From assembly GCA_016213525.1 (NCBI GenBank), contig JACRAE010000002.1, forward strand, positions 1 to 35,663: 35,663 bases of DNA, read 5' to 3'. This stretch comes from Candidatus Aenigmatarchaeota archaeon (GTDB lineage: Archaea > Aenigmatarchaeota > Aenigmatarchaeia > CG10238-14 > SCSR01). The position numbers were made by a program, and so were the translations under genes. Under the pieces are notes generated by a model. It had not been told where the DNA came from. It worked only from the letters and a program-made list of their open reading frames with translations, and searched no databases. Of this stretch, positions 28,058-35,663 are shown piece by piece. Numbering within the stretch: the stretch's first letter is position 1; the number at the start of each line of letters is the position of its first letter.

Positions 28058-29197
28058 CTATCTCCTCACCGTCTTCGTGACCTTGATCTTCCTCCTCGCT
28101 AGCTCCTTGAAGAATATAGTCGGCTCTATGCACAGCTCCGGGGGCAGGACGCCCCGCTGTTTCACCTGTCCCTTGGCTATCATCTGCGCCATTATAGATA
28201 TCGGTATCGCGGTGTCCCTCGTCCCGGCAGGCACTCCCCCATCGCTCCTCGTCACGGCGTCCACGACCACGGTCTTGCCCCCGCCCTCCAGCTCTACCCT
28301 GACGTACTCGATGTCGTCTATCTTGCCCTTTGGCATCAGCCTCGCGGTCTCCCTCGCCGTGACGTCTATTGGCCTGACCATGCAGCCCCCAATCCTCACC
28401 GGCTTCGTCGACGTCAGGCCGGCCTCTATGAGGAGCTTCACGTCGTGGACGAAGTCGTCGTCGAACGTCACCCTGAACGAGCAGTTCCTCAGCCCCTTCT
28501 CCTTGAAGGACGACGGGAATGTGGCGAGCTCGGAGTGGAGCGTGTAGTAGCCGGCTGCCTTGCCAACCGGCTTCGGGAAGTCGAAGACGTGCCTGCCTGT
28601 CATGGGCTCGACGAACGTCATCTTCCCGTTCTCGAGGACCGCCGGCTTCTCGGTGAACTCGTCGACCAGCGTGTACACGGAGTAGGGCAGGACGAAGTGC
28701 GTCTTGTATACGCTCTTGCTGTGCGCGGCGAACGTCACGCGGATGTCCCGTAAGCGGTCCATTTCCCTGGCGCCGTAGGCGGCCATCACGTTGGTTATGC
28801 CGGGCGTGCTGCCGCAGCCCAAAATCGCAATCAGCCCCCTCTTCTTGAACTCCGAGTGGAGCCTGAGCTGCCTCTTTGTCATGTGGAACAGGCCGCCCAG
28901 GTCGACGTAGCTGCACCTGGCCTCGAGGGCCGCCCTCATCACGTCGAGGTTCATCTTGTACACGACCGCATTCAGGACGACGTCCGCTCCCCTGAGAAGC
29001 CTCACGAGCTCGGAGCGGTTGCCCACGTCGACGCCGGCGTAGGTCACGTTCTCTTTCCTGAAGGACTTCGCGTAGGCCCTCGCCTTCCCCCCGTCTCTCC
29101 CGGCTATCACCACGTCACAATTTTTACACGTCCTGACCAGGTCCGCCGTGGCGGTCGACCCCATCTCCCCGTATCCCCCGAGGACGACTATCCGCAA
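28058..29197 (-). CDS. Saccharopine dehydrogenase-like NAD(P)-binding protein
   Basis: 379 residues from a TTG at 29197; no ATG or GTG is nearby in frame. The N-terminal Rossmann motif is VVLGGYGEMGST (about 4-15), then DVVIAGRDGGKARAYAKSF. Later segments SYVDLGG, LGCGSTPGITNVMAAYGA and the mixed alpha/beta C-terminal domain are as in saccharopine dehydrogenase/Lys9-type proteins. Possible substrates include saccharopine (lysine metabolism) or carboxynorspermidine-type polyamine intermediates; sequence alone does not choose. It leads an operon with the zinc ribbon and malic enzyme and is divergent from an aldehyde dehydrogenase, which could oxidise a semialdehyde product. Confidence 0.85.
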   Translation of the reverse strand: MRIVVLGGYGEMGSTATADLVRTCKNCDVVIAGRDGGKARAYAKSFRKENVTYAGVDVGNRSELVRLLRGADVVLNAVVYKMNLDVMRAALEARCSYVDLGGLFHMTKRQLRLHSEFKKRGLIAILGCGSTPGITNVMAAYGAREMDRLRDIRVTFAAHSKSVYKTHFVLPYSVYTLVDEFTEKPAVLENGKMTFVEPMTGRHVFDFPKPVGKAAGYYTLHSELATFPSSFKEKGLRNCSFRVTFDDDFVHDVKLLIEAGLTSTKPVRIGGCMVRPIDVTARETARLMPKGKIDDIEYVRVELEGGGKTVVVDAVTRSDGGVPAGTRDTAIPISIMAQMIAKGQVKQRGVLPPELCIEPTIFFKELARRKIKVTKTVRR

Positions 29198-29245
29198 GCA
29201 ATCACAAGCATTATTTGTAGCCGATAGTAATTATCTATTGCCGAT

Positions 29246-30769
29246 ATGCAGACCTACAAGATGTTCGTGAACGGGGAGTGGGTGGAGTCGGGGAGCGGCG
29301 AGACGTTCGAAGTTTTTAACCCGGCCAACGGGAAGGCGATAGCGGGGGTGCAGAAGGGGACGAAGGAGGACGCGAAGTCGGCGATAGACGCGGCGCGCCA
29401 CGCCTTCGACAAGGGACCATGGAGGCACACCACGCCCTCGGAGAGGACAGAGGTCCTGCTGAAGCTCGCGGACCTGGTGAAGGAGCACTCAGACGCCCTC
29501 GCCACGCTCGAGTCGATGGACGTCGGAAAGACCCTGAAGTACGCGAAGGGGAACGACCTGCCCTTCATCATAGACAACCTCAGGTTCTTCGCAGGCGCGG
29601 CGAGGGTGCTCGAAGGCACGGCGTCCGGGGAGTATGTCGATTTTCACTCGAGGAGGCAGCACAGGGGGATGGGCACCAGCATAATCAGGAGGGAGCCCGT
29701 CGGGGTCGTCGGCGCGATAGTGCCGTGGAACTACCCGCTGTACATCGCCGTGTGGAAGATAGCGCCCGCGCTGGCGGCTGGAAACACCGTCGTCGTGAAG
29801 CCCGCCTCCCAGACCCCGCTTACGGTCCTCGAGTTTGCCAAGCTCGCCGATATGGCGGGCGTGCCAAAGGGGGTATTGAACGTAGTGACGGGTCCGGGCG
29901 AAGTCGTAGGCACGGAGATGGCGTCGAGCATGAAGGTGGACATGATTGCTCTCACCGGCGACACGGCGACGGGGAAGGAGATCATGAGACTGGCGTCGTC
30001 GAACGTGAAGAGGGTGCACCTCGAGCTGGGTGGGAAGGCGCCGATGGTCGTTTTGCCGGATGCGGACCTGGAGGCTGCGGCCGAGGGCGCCGTCGTCGGG
30101 GGATTCTGGAACAGCGGCCAGGACTGCACGTCGGTGACGAGGATCTACGTCCATGAGCCGCAGAGGGCGAAGTTCGTCGAGATGCTCGCCGAGAAGACGA
30201 GGAAGTTTAAGGTCGGCGACCCGATGAAGGACTCGACGGACATGGGTCCCCTGATATCCGAGAAGCAGAGGCAGAGGGTGGAAGGATATGTCCGCTCGGG
30301 AATAGACGACGGCGCGCAGCTCGTCTCGGGAGGGGTCAGGCCGGACGGCAGGGAGTTCTCCGACGGATACTTCTTCGAGCCGACGGTGTTCGACCGCGTC
30401 CACCATGACATGAAGATATCGAAGGAGGAGATATTCGGGCCGGTGGTCTGCGTGTCCGGCTACTCCACGATAGAGGAGGCGGTCGACATGGCGAACAACA
30501 CGCCCTACGGCCTGGCGTCCTCGGTGTGGGGCTCGAACATACGCGACTGCTTCCGCATCGCGAACGAGCTGAACTTCGGCACCGTCTGGATAAACGAGCA
30601 CGGCATACTCGCGAGCGAGATGCCGCACGGCGGCTTCAGGCAGAGCGGCTTCGGCAAGGACCTCTCGATTGGCTCGTTCAACGAGTTCACGCGCACCAAG
30701 CACGTATATGTGGACCTGACTGGGATGAGGAAGAAGCCGTGGCACTCCGTGGTATATGACTCCAAGTAA
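29246..30769 (+). CDS. Aldehyde dehydrogenase, betaine/aminobutyraldehyde dehydrogenase-like
   Basis: 507 residues, a full-length ALDH. Motifs: VGAIVPWNYPLYIAVWKIAP, LTGDTATGKEIM (Rossmann), general base Glu in HLELGGKAPMVV, catalytic Cys in NSGQDCTSVTR, and EIFGPVVCV with HGGFRQSGFGKD. The overall resemblance is to betaine aldehyde or gamma-aminobutyraldehyde dehydrogenases. Given the divergent saccharopine-like neighbour, an amino-aldehyde such as alpha-aminoadipate semialdehyde is one possible substrate (inference). It is convergent with the glutamate dehydrogenase gene; the stops are separated by 10 nt containing a palindrome. Confidence 0.9.
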   Translation: MQTYKMFVNGEWVESGSGETFEVFNPANGKAIAGVQKGTKEDAKSAIDAARHAFDKGPWRHTTPSERTEVLLKLADLVKEHSDALATLESMDVGKTLKYAKGNDLPFIIDNLRFFAGAARVLEGTASGEYVDFHSRRQHRGMGTSIIRREPVGVVGAIVPWNYPLYIAVWKIAPALAAGNTVVVKPASQTPLTVLEFAKLADMAGVPKGVLNVVTGPGEVVGTEMASSMKVDMIALTGDTATGKEIMRLASSNVKRVHLELGGKAPMVVLPDADLEAAAEGAVVGGFWNSGQDCTSVTRIYVHEPQRAKFVEMLAEKTRKFKVGDPMKDSTDMGPLISEKQRQRVEGYVRSGIDDGAQLVSGGVRPDGREFSDGYFFEPTVFDRVHHDMKISKEEIFGPVVCVSGYSTIEEAVDMANNTPYGLASSVWGSNIRDCFRIANELNFGTVWINEHGILASEMPHGGFRQSGFGKDLSIGSFNEFTRTKHVYVDLTGMRKKPWHSVVYDSK

Positions 30770-30780
30770 TTTCTAGAAAT
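30769..30780. terminator. Palindrome at a convergent gene junction
   Basis: Perfect 12-bp palindrome ATTTCTAGAAAT between the ALDH stop (30769) and the GDH stop (30780). It may serve as a bidirectional transcription end, but palindromes this short occur by chance. Confidence 0.3.
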
Positions 30781-31922
30781 CAGAATTTCTTGTCGCGCTT
30801 GGCCATCGCAGCCTTCACGCGCTCCTTCGCTATCAGCAGCGCCGTGTTCCTCGGCTTCATGTTCTCCTTTTCAGCACGTTTGAGTACGAGCTCCGAGTTC
30901 CTCTCGAGCTTCTCCTTGACGAGCTTGAACATGTCCCTCGGGTTGCGCCCCATGTACTCCGCGTACGACGATATGACGCCTCCGGCGTTCGCAAGGAAGT
31001 CCGGCACGACCAGCACGCCCCTCCCGTGAAGAATCTCCTCCATCTCCTCGGTCATCGGTATGTTGGCGCCCTCTACAATTGCCTTCGCCCTGACCCTGCC
31101 GACGTTCTCCTTCGTGATGACGTCCGGCATGGCGGCAGGTATGATTACGTCGACGGGAATCTCGAATATCTTGCTGTTCGGCAGCATCTCGCCCTTATTG
31201 TAGGCCGTGACAGTGCCCTTCTTCTCCTTAGCCGCCATCAGGTCGGAGTACTTCATACCACCCTTGTTGTAGACGCAGCCCTTGCTGTCGCTGACCGCCA
31301 CCACGATGGCACCGGCCTCTTGAAGATACTTAGCCGCAAAAGTACCCACGTTGCCGAACCCTTCTATAGCGACCGTCATGCCCTTCGGGTCTATGCCCAG
31401 GTACCTGGCTGCCGTGAGGGTCGCTATGGAGACGCCGTACCCCGTCGAGCCGTACTCGTGCGGTATCCCGCACTTCACCCCGGGCTTTACGCACATGTTC
31501 GACGGCTTCCCGGTGGCCGAATGGTGGCTGCCGTTGGCCTCGACGAACCACCTCATCTCCTCCTCTGCCGTGTTCACGTCAGGGGCGGCTATGTACTTCT
31601 TCGGCGCTATCGGCCTCAGCGCCCTTCCGAAAGCCTGCATCAGATCCTTCTTCTTGTCGCGCGAGATGTTCTTCACGTCCGCGATTATGCCGGACTTCGC
31701 CCCGCCGAATGGCAGGCCGGCGAGGGAGTTCTTCCACGTCATGGTCCTTGCGAGCCTGAAGACCTCGGTCACATCAACCGTCGGCGTCATCCTGATTCCG
31801 CCCTTGCCCGGCCCCAGCGCGGTGTTGTCTACAACTGTCACGCCCCTCAACCCCGTTCGGGGATCGTAGACCTCGTATATCAGCTCCGGCCCGAATTCGT
31901 CAGAAAAACTGTCCAGTTCCAT
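30780..31922 (-). CDS. Glutamate (Glu/Leu/Phe/Val) dehydrogenase
   Basis: 380 residues. Key blocks: TALGPGKGGIRMTPTVDV, TWKNSLAGLPFGGAKSGI (catalytic Lys region), YIAAPDVNTAEEEMRWF (catalytic Asp), the Rossmann motif GFGNVGTFAAKYL, and VEGANIPMTEEM with DFLANAGGVISSYAEY. It oxidatively deaminates glutamate to 2-oxoglutarate and ammonia, or runs in reverse, with NAD(P). At 380 residues it is shorter than the usual roughly 415-residue archaeal GDH, mostly at the N-terminus. A branched-chain dehydrogenase activity is not excluded. It gives nitrogen transfer for the surrounding transaminase and aldehyde dehydrogenases. Confidence 0.94.
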   Translation of the reverse strand: MELDSFSDEFGPELIYEVYDPRTGLRGVTVVDNTALGPGKGGIRMTPTVDVTEVFRLARTMTWKNSLAGLPFGGAKSGIIADVKNISRDKKKDLMQAFGRALRPIAPKKYIAAPDVNTAEEEMRWFVEANGSHHSATGKPSNMCVKPGVKCGIPHEYGSTGYGVSIATLTAARYLGIDPKGMTVAIEGFGNVGTFAAKYLQEAGAIVVAVSDSKGCVYNKGGMKYSDLMAAKEKKGTVTAYNKGEMLPNSKIFEIPVDVIIPAAMPDVITKENVGRVRAKAIVEGANIPMTEEMEEILHGRGVLVVPDFLANAGGVISSYAEYMGRNPRDMFKLVKEKLERNSELVLKRAEKENMKPRNTALLIAKERVKAAMAKRDKKF

Positions 31923-31943
31923 GGATGACTATTGTCGCGGCCC

Positions 31944-31953
31944 TATGATAAAG
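31944..31953 (-). promoter_or_regulatory. TATA box for glutamate dehydrogenase
   Basis: Minus-strand CTTTATCATA is centred about 27 nt before the ATG at 31922. Confidence 0.5.
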
Positions 31954-31989
31954 ATTTCCCCGCCGCGCCGTTTCAGCCCGCTCCAATTC

Positions 31990-31999
31990 TTTATTAAAT
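31990..31999 (+). promoter_or_regulatory. TATA box of the first surface-protein gene
   Basis: TTTATTAAAT is centred 27 nt before the ATG at 32022. The stretch from here to the ATG is nearly the same as that before the gene at 34600 (see finding). Confidence 0.6.
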
Positions 32000-32021
32000 T
32001 GGAAATCAAAGGAATTTCTAG

Positions 32022-33113
32022 ATGAATACCCGATTCGTCGCGGCAATGGCGCTTATTCTGGTTTTGAGCGGTCTGATTGCGGGTTACAGTTATTTCACGG
32101 GCCCGCCAGCGCCCGCTGATGTAGGAGAGACCATATCCTCGGGACCGTCGCCCATCATCATCGGGAACGGCATGGTGGCCGTCACCGGCCGCGACATATC
32201 CGAGCGCGCTCTGAAGTTCGTCGAGGACAACATGATGACGGAGGACGGAGATTACGAGTACTACATAATCCACTACGGCTCGGGACCCGACCTGAAGAGC
32301 AGCGCCGACCCCGACAATACTTTCTTTGGTGACATCGATGGAGGCTCCTTGTTGAACGAGATGGCGTACCTCGCGTACAGGGAGGTTGGTGACAGGGCGT
32401 CTGCGGACGCTGAGTTCAGGAAGCTCTACGCGAAGTGCAAGTCCAGGAGCCTGTGCAACGGTAACGTCTACGCCGCGGTCTACAGAGAATGGCAGGACAC
32501 GGGAAACGAGGAGTACAGGATAGCCCTGATGTTTTCGAAGCCCGGAATCTACGTCCCAGGCACGGACTCGACTCCTCTGGGATTTTCACTTCAGTCCCTC
32601 GGGTTCTCCTATCTGATTAAAAAAGACGCTGAGAGCCTGAGCGCAATCGACGGCCAGCTCCAGACTGGAGACGTGGAAAGGGCGGGATTTGACCCGCTCT
32701 CCTACGAGTGGTTCGCATCCAGCTGCCAATACGCGAGGGGGGAGTCCAGCCTTTTCGAGGTGGACGGCGACCCCGGCTACATGAGCGACGAGGTTTTATC
32801 GTTGTCGGAGTCCATTACAAACAGTATGGGAGACGGTCTTGACTTGAACATAGTAGTGAGCTGCGGCCACGCCTTGGTCAACTTGTACGAGTTGACCGGG
32901 AACGAGACCTACAAGGAGTCCGCCGAGGGCCTCCTTTCGGTGGTGGCGAATAGCCACCCAGACTTCAAGAAGTTCTCGGCTGCTACCGAGGACAGGGGAA
33001 TATTTTATGTGGGCGCGGCCGAGACAGGATCCAACATACACTCGACAGTTTCTATATTGGACGCCGCCTTCTTCGCCGCCAGGCTGGCGGACTCGGAGGT
33101 CGTCCTGAAGTGA
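32022..33113 (+). CDS. Membrane-anchored protein with alpha/alpha-toroid-like helical repeats (paralog 1)
   Basis: 363 residues. The N-terminal signal-anchor (about 5-26) has LILVLSGLIAGYSYFTGP, almost identical to that of the protein at 34600. The rest is a mainly helical extracytoplasmic domain with repeated units such as YREVGDRASADAEFRKLY, WQDTGNEEYRIALMF and YELTGNETYKESAEGLL. Helical pairs of this kind are typical of six-hairpin glycosidases and related alpha/alpha toroids, but no catalytic residues can be named. There are few Cys. The stop overlaps the start of the Cys-rich gene (GTGA), so the two are co-translated. Confidence 0.75.
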   Translation: MNTRFVAAMALILVLSGLIAGYSYFTGPPAPADVGETISSGPSPIIIGNGMVAVTGRDISERALKFVEDNMMTEDGDYEYYIIHYGSGPDLKSSADPDNTFFGDIDGGSLLNEMAYLAYREVGDRASADAEFRKLYAKCKSRSLCNGNVYAAVYREWQDTGNEEYRIALMFSKPGIYVPGTDSTPLGFSLQSLGFSYLIKKDAESLSAIDGQLQTGDVERAGFDPLSYEWFASSCQYARGESSLFEVDGDPGYMSDEVLSLSESITNSMGDGLDLNIVVSCGHALVNLYELTGNETYKESAEGLLSVVANSHPDFKKFSAATEDRGIFYVGAAETGSNIHSTVSILDAAFFAARLADSEVVLK

Positions 33114-34546
33114 CCGCCAACAAAATTTTCCTTATGATTGTCGGAGTGTTCTTTATCGGGTCCTTCATTCTGTACACGGCCGCGTACGTAGAGCCGTCTG
33201 ATGCCAAGAAATCTTCATGTTATGCGCCCGGCAGTGGCAGTTGCGGAGGGGCAATCCCGGCCGGTTCGGGCTTCGCCACCGTACAGCCAAACCCAGCAGA
33301 GGGTCCAGTTTCAATGACTTTCGGCTTCTCCGGCGGGTCCGGCAGCACGGGGGCCGATACGACCCTTTACGTGGACGGGACGGCCGTCAGAACGTGCAGA
33401 GCCAACAGCAACTGCTACTGCTATTCGTACTGTCTGTCCAGTAACGGGTGCTATCAGAACACGAGATGCGTCTGCAGCAACGGACCCATTTCGAGCAGCT
33501 GCAGCGCCACCGTCCAGCTCTCGCAGGGAAGGCATTCATATCAAGTAACGTGGCCCTACACCGCCCTCGTACGCGCCCCATGCTCTAGATCATGCGGCAC
33601 GGTCCCGGCGACGGGGTCGGTTTCCGGGAGCTTTAGCGTCGGCCCGCCGCCGGTGGTCTGCAACGGCAATGGAATTTGTGACGGGACCGAGACGCAGTCC
33701 ATATGTCCTGCAGAGTGCGGCACATGCTCAAGCGATGGAATCTGCGCTCTAAACGAGCCGCTGACGTGCTCTGACTGTGGCGCAGGTAAATGCGACAAAG
33801 ACAGCATCTGTGAGGCTGGCGAGGCCGGGAAATGTCCCAGCGACTGCCCCGGAAACTTCTCGCTGACGGTCAGCCCCAGCGTGGGGGTGGCGAACAGGGG
33901 CGACTTGAAGGACGTGAACGTCTCCGTAAATCTGACGTCCGGGTATGGGTATCCTGTGTTGCTGTCTGCTGCCGGGACCCCGAACGGAACGACCAGTACG
34001 TTCACTCCGGCCTCCTGCACGCCGAACTGCTACTCCAACATGACCGTGAACACGAGCTCCTCGACTCCAATCGGGTCCTCCATCATAACGGTTTCCGGCA
34101 CTTCCGGCTCCATTACGAGGAGCGGAACTTACAACCTCACCGTGCTCCCGAGCACCGGGCTTCTGGCGTGCGGCAACCTGGCATGCGACTATCCGGAGAC
34201 CCAGTCCAGCTGCGCCTCGGACTGCTCCACTACGACCAGCATACCCTCCCCCGTCACTCCTGGCGAGGTGGTCGCGGTCTCGGTCGAGTTCTACGACTTC
34301 CGCTATCTGGCGGACGGAAACGTGAAAATAAACCTGAACCTCGACGGCACGACGGTTTGGAGCGCGGCCAACGGATGCTCGTTCGGCGGGGTGAAGCTTG
34401 GACCGTCTTCCACGGGAGGGGCGACCGCATGGCCGTCCGGCACCACATCCGAGAACGGGCACTTCAAAATTGTCACCCTCTGCACCATTCCTTCCAGCCT
34501 GTCGGCTGGGTCGCACACTCTGGTCGCCACGCCGACCATATACTGA
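33110..34546 (+). CDS. Cys-rich cell-surface protein with CxxxxCxxxET repeats and Ig-like domains
   Basis: 478 residues from a GTG at 33110 overlapping the previous stop. Residues about 5-28 are a hydrophobic signal-anchor (IFLMIVGVFFIGSFILYTAAY). A Cys-rich N-terminal domain (about 35-170) includes CYCYSYC. Then come four short Cys motifs: NGICDGTETQSICPAEC, DGICALNEPLTCSDC, DSICEAGEAGKCPSDC and NLACDYPETQSSCASDC, a pattern common on DPANN and other archaeal surfaces. Ig-like segments lie between the third and fourth motifs (FSLTVSPSVGVANRGDLKDV) and at the C-terminus. Several N-glycosylation sequons are present (NFS, NVS, NLT, NGT, NMT). Confidence 0.8.
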   Translation: MTANKIFLMIVGVFFIGSFILYTAAYVEPSDAKKSSCYAPGSGSCGGAIPAGSGFATVQPNPAEGPVSMTFGFSGGSGSTGADTTLYVDGTAVRTCRANSNCYCYSYCLSSNGCYQNTRCVCSNGPISSSCSATVQLSQGRHSYQVTWPYTALVRAPCSRSCGTVPATGSVSGSFSVGPPPVVCNGNGICDGTETQSICPAECGTCSSDGICALNEPLTCSDCGAGKCDKDSICEAGEAGKCPSDCPGNFSLTVSPSVGVANRGDLKDVNVSVNLTSGYGYPVLLSAAGTPNGTTSTFTPASCTPNCYSNMTVNTSSSTPIGSSIITVSGTSGSITRSGTYNLTVLPSTGLLACGNLACDYPETQSSCASDCSTTTSIPSPVTPGEVVAVSVEFYDFRYLADGNVKINLNLDGTTVWSAANGCSFGGVKLGPSSTGGATAWPSGTTSENGHFKIVTLCTIPSSLSAGSHTLVATPTIY

Positions 34547-34568
34547 AGCTAATTTTGAATAAAGAGTC

Positions 34569-34578
34569 TTTATTAAAT
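34569..34578 (+). promoter_or_regulatory. TATA box of the second surface-protein gene
   Basis: TTTATTAAAT is centred 26-27 nt before the ATG at 34600, the same element as at 31990. Confidence 0.6.
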
Positions 34579-34599
34579 CGAAAATCTAAAGAAATTTAG

Positions 34600-35663
34600 A
34601 TGAAGACTCAGATTACTGTCGCAATCGTCCTTATTTTGGTGCTGGGAGGCCTGATCGCAGGCTACCACTATCTCGTGGGTCCCATAGTTCCGGCACAGGA
34701 AGAGGTGCAGCCTGTAGCTCAAGTGCCCGCCGAGCCGGAGAAGTTCGTCTATCTCGAGGCAGCGAAGGAGATACAGGGCTTCATCGACACTAGGAGGACG
34801 GATGACGGCTACTACAAGTACTCCTACAACTGCGAGAACAGGTTCGAGACGGACTGCAACCTAGATTTGATGTACGAGTCCACAAACGCATGGACCACCC
34901 TATCTAACCTGAGACTGTATCAGGCGACGGGCGAACAGGCGTACCTTGAGAGGGCGAAGAGAGACGCCGACGCGGTCATGGACTGGTGCGCGGGCCAGCC
35001 CAACGACGGGAAGATCTGCCTCTGGATACTCGTCCAGATAAGCGAGCTGTACGAGGAGACCGGCGACCAGAGGTACGCTGACTTCCTGCTAGGCAAGGGC
35101 GAGATGCTTCTGAACATTGTAAACGACACGGACTCGGACGTCGTGTGGCAGAGGAACTCGACGATGATGATTGGGATAGACGCGAGGGAGCTGGCTGCGA
35201 TATACAAGATTAACGGCGACCAAAGGTACATAGACGAGGCGAAGATAAGGATAGAGGAGGCTTACTGGGGAACTCCGGACAACTATCCGCTGTACCAGTT
35301 CAACGGCAACAATTATCTGGAGAACTCGTGCTGGCCGGAGCTCGCGAACATGGAGATATACGAGGCAACGGGAGATCAGGCCAGCCTCGCGCAGGCGCTA
35401 GACCTCCTCGACACCCTCGACCCGGCGACTAACGTCTTCTACATGAACTTTTTGACTAACCTGCAGTCGTGCAACGAGCTGTACCTGAAGGCATATGAGG
35501 CAACTGGGGACAACAAGTACATGGAGGGCGCGGTTAAGATGGCGGACTTCGTGCTGGTGGATAGGTGGGACAGTCCCGAGAACAACCTGGTGTCGGGCAG
35601 CGGGACAATACTGTCTGACGACTACTCGAAAGTCGACACGCTGACTGACACGGCCTACATGGT
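34600..35663 (+). CDS. Membrane-anchored alpha/alpha-toroid-like protein (paralog 2), 3' end beyond window
   Basis: Starts at the ATG at 34600 and is open to the last base (354 codons seen). The signal-anchor has LILVLGGLIAGYHYLVGP. After a Pro/Glu/Val-rich linker comes a repeated helical domain. At least five units contain Y-x-x-(T/N)-G-(D/E)-x-x-Y/S: YQATGEQAYL, YEETGDQRYA, YKINGDQRYI, YEATGDQASL and YEATGDNKYM. A Cys pair (YNCENRFETDC) and DDGYYKYSYN lie near the N-terminal side. This repeat is typical of alpha/alpha toroids in glycan-processing enzymes, so surface glycan work is likely but unproven. Confidence 0.78.
   Translation, partial: MKTQITVAIVLILVLGGLIAGYHYLVGPIVPAQEEVQPVAQVPAEPEKFVYLEAAKEIQGFIDTRRTDDGYYKYSYNCENRFETDCNLDLMYESTNAWTTLSNLRLYQATGEQAYLERAKRDADAVMDWCAGQPNDGKICLWILVQISELYEETGDQRYADFLLGKGEMLLNIVNDTDSDVVWQRNSTMMIGIDARELAAIYKINGDQRYIDEAKIRIEEAYWGTPDNYPLYQFNGNNYLENSCWPELANMEIYEATGDQASLAQALDLLDTLDPATNVFYMNFLTNLQSCNELYLKAYEATGDNKYMEGAVKMADFVLVDRWDSPENNLVSGSGTILSDDYSKVDTLTDTAYM

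Noticed and set aside
27822..28916. 364-codon frame containing the zinc ribbon as its C-terminus
   Set aside because: Only the part after the ATG at 28055 has protein-like features. The upstream part is a frame-shifted shadow of the saccharopine-like gene.
1..35663. CRISPR arrays, transposases, integrase sites and rRNA genes
   Set aside because: No regularly spaced direct repeats, IS-type terminal repeats with transposase ORFs, or rRNA-like stretches were seen.

Overview
The window is archaeal chromosome, GC-rich (roughly 60% by eye, not counted) and tightly packed on both strands. The archaeal call rests on an archaeal-type uS2, an aIF2-alpha/Nop10/PAC2-type cluster, a tRNA-Leu gene without an encoded CCA, and A/T-rich TATA boxes centred about 24-30 nt before very many start codons, which implies mostly leaderless mRNAs. 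Many small unrecognised genes, Cys-rich surface proteins with CxxxxCxxxET...C repeats and a modest amino-acid-based central metabolism would fit a DPANN-type lineage (for example Micrarchaeota or Diapherotrites). That placement is inference.

Layout. 1-270: the 3' end of a likely ribosome-hibernation factor. 320-5328: an N-glycosylation-rich anchored surface protein with an internal duplication, a CDF metal exporter, a DUF192/zinc-ribbon pair, tRNA-Leu(UAG), a protein with apparent tandem winged helices, a small unknown and a UppP-type polyprenyl-diphosphatase. 5432-6940: an AT-rich orphan, a YfbR-like HD 5'-nucleotidase and a small unknown. 6945-9142: an operon of an anchored beta-sandwich protein, a cupredoxin-like protein and a Rieske ferredoxin, then a ZIP metal transporter. 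9211-13519: information processing (aIF2-alpha, a P-loop kinase, Nop10, PAC2, a stand-alone Lrp-type sensor domain, uS2) with small unknowns. 13807-17856: class II ribonucleotide reductase, Cdd1-like HhH protein, MazG pyrophosphohydrolase, SRPBCC protein, a small membrane protein and an HTH-like protein. 17881-20171: superoxide dismutase, cupin, VIT1/CCC1 transporter, a 36-codon lysine-rich ORF and an unknown basic protein.

20209-31922 is a metabolic block: class III aminotransferase, succinate-semialdehyde-type aldehyde dehydrogenase, aspartase, FrdA/SdhA-like flavoprotein, an AbrB/RelE toxin-antitoxin module with a palindromic operator, malic enzyme, a zinc ribbon, a saccharopine-dehydrogenase-like protein, a second aldehyde dehydrogenase and a glutamate dehydrogenase. 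Read together these could take aspartate to fumarate and succinate, aminated carbon to aldehydes and acids, and malate to pyruvate, with glutamate dehydrogenase exchanging the nitrogen.

32022-35663 is a cell-surface locus: two related membrane-anchored proteins with repeats typical of alpha/alpha toroids, each behind a near-identical promoter, flanking a Cys-rich surface protein. No CRISPR array, transposase, rRNA or integrase was seen. The most unusual signals are the surface locus with its duplicated promoter, two divergent gene pairs that seem to share one central symmetric TATA box, the operator placed between TATA and start in the toxin-antitoxin module, the three-gene cupredoxin/Rieske operon, and the aspartase/FrdA/aldehyde dehydrogenase cluster without an iron-sulfur FrdB.
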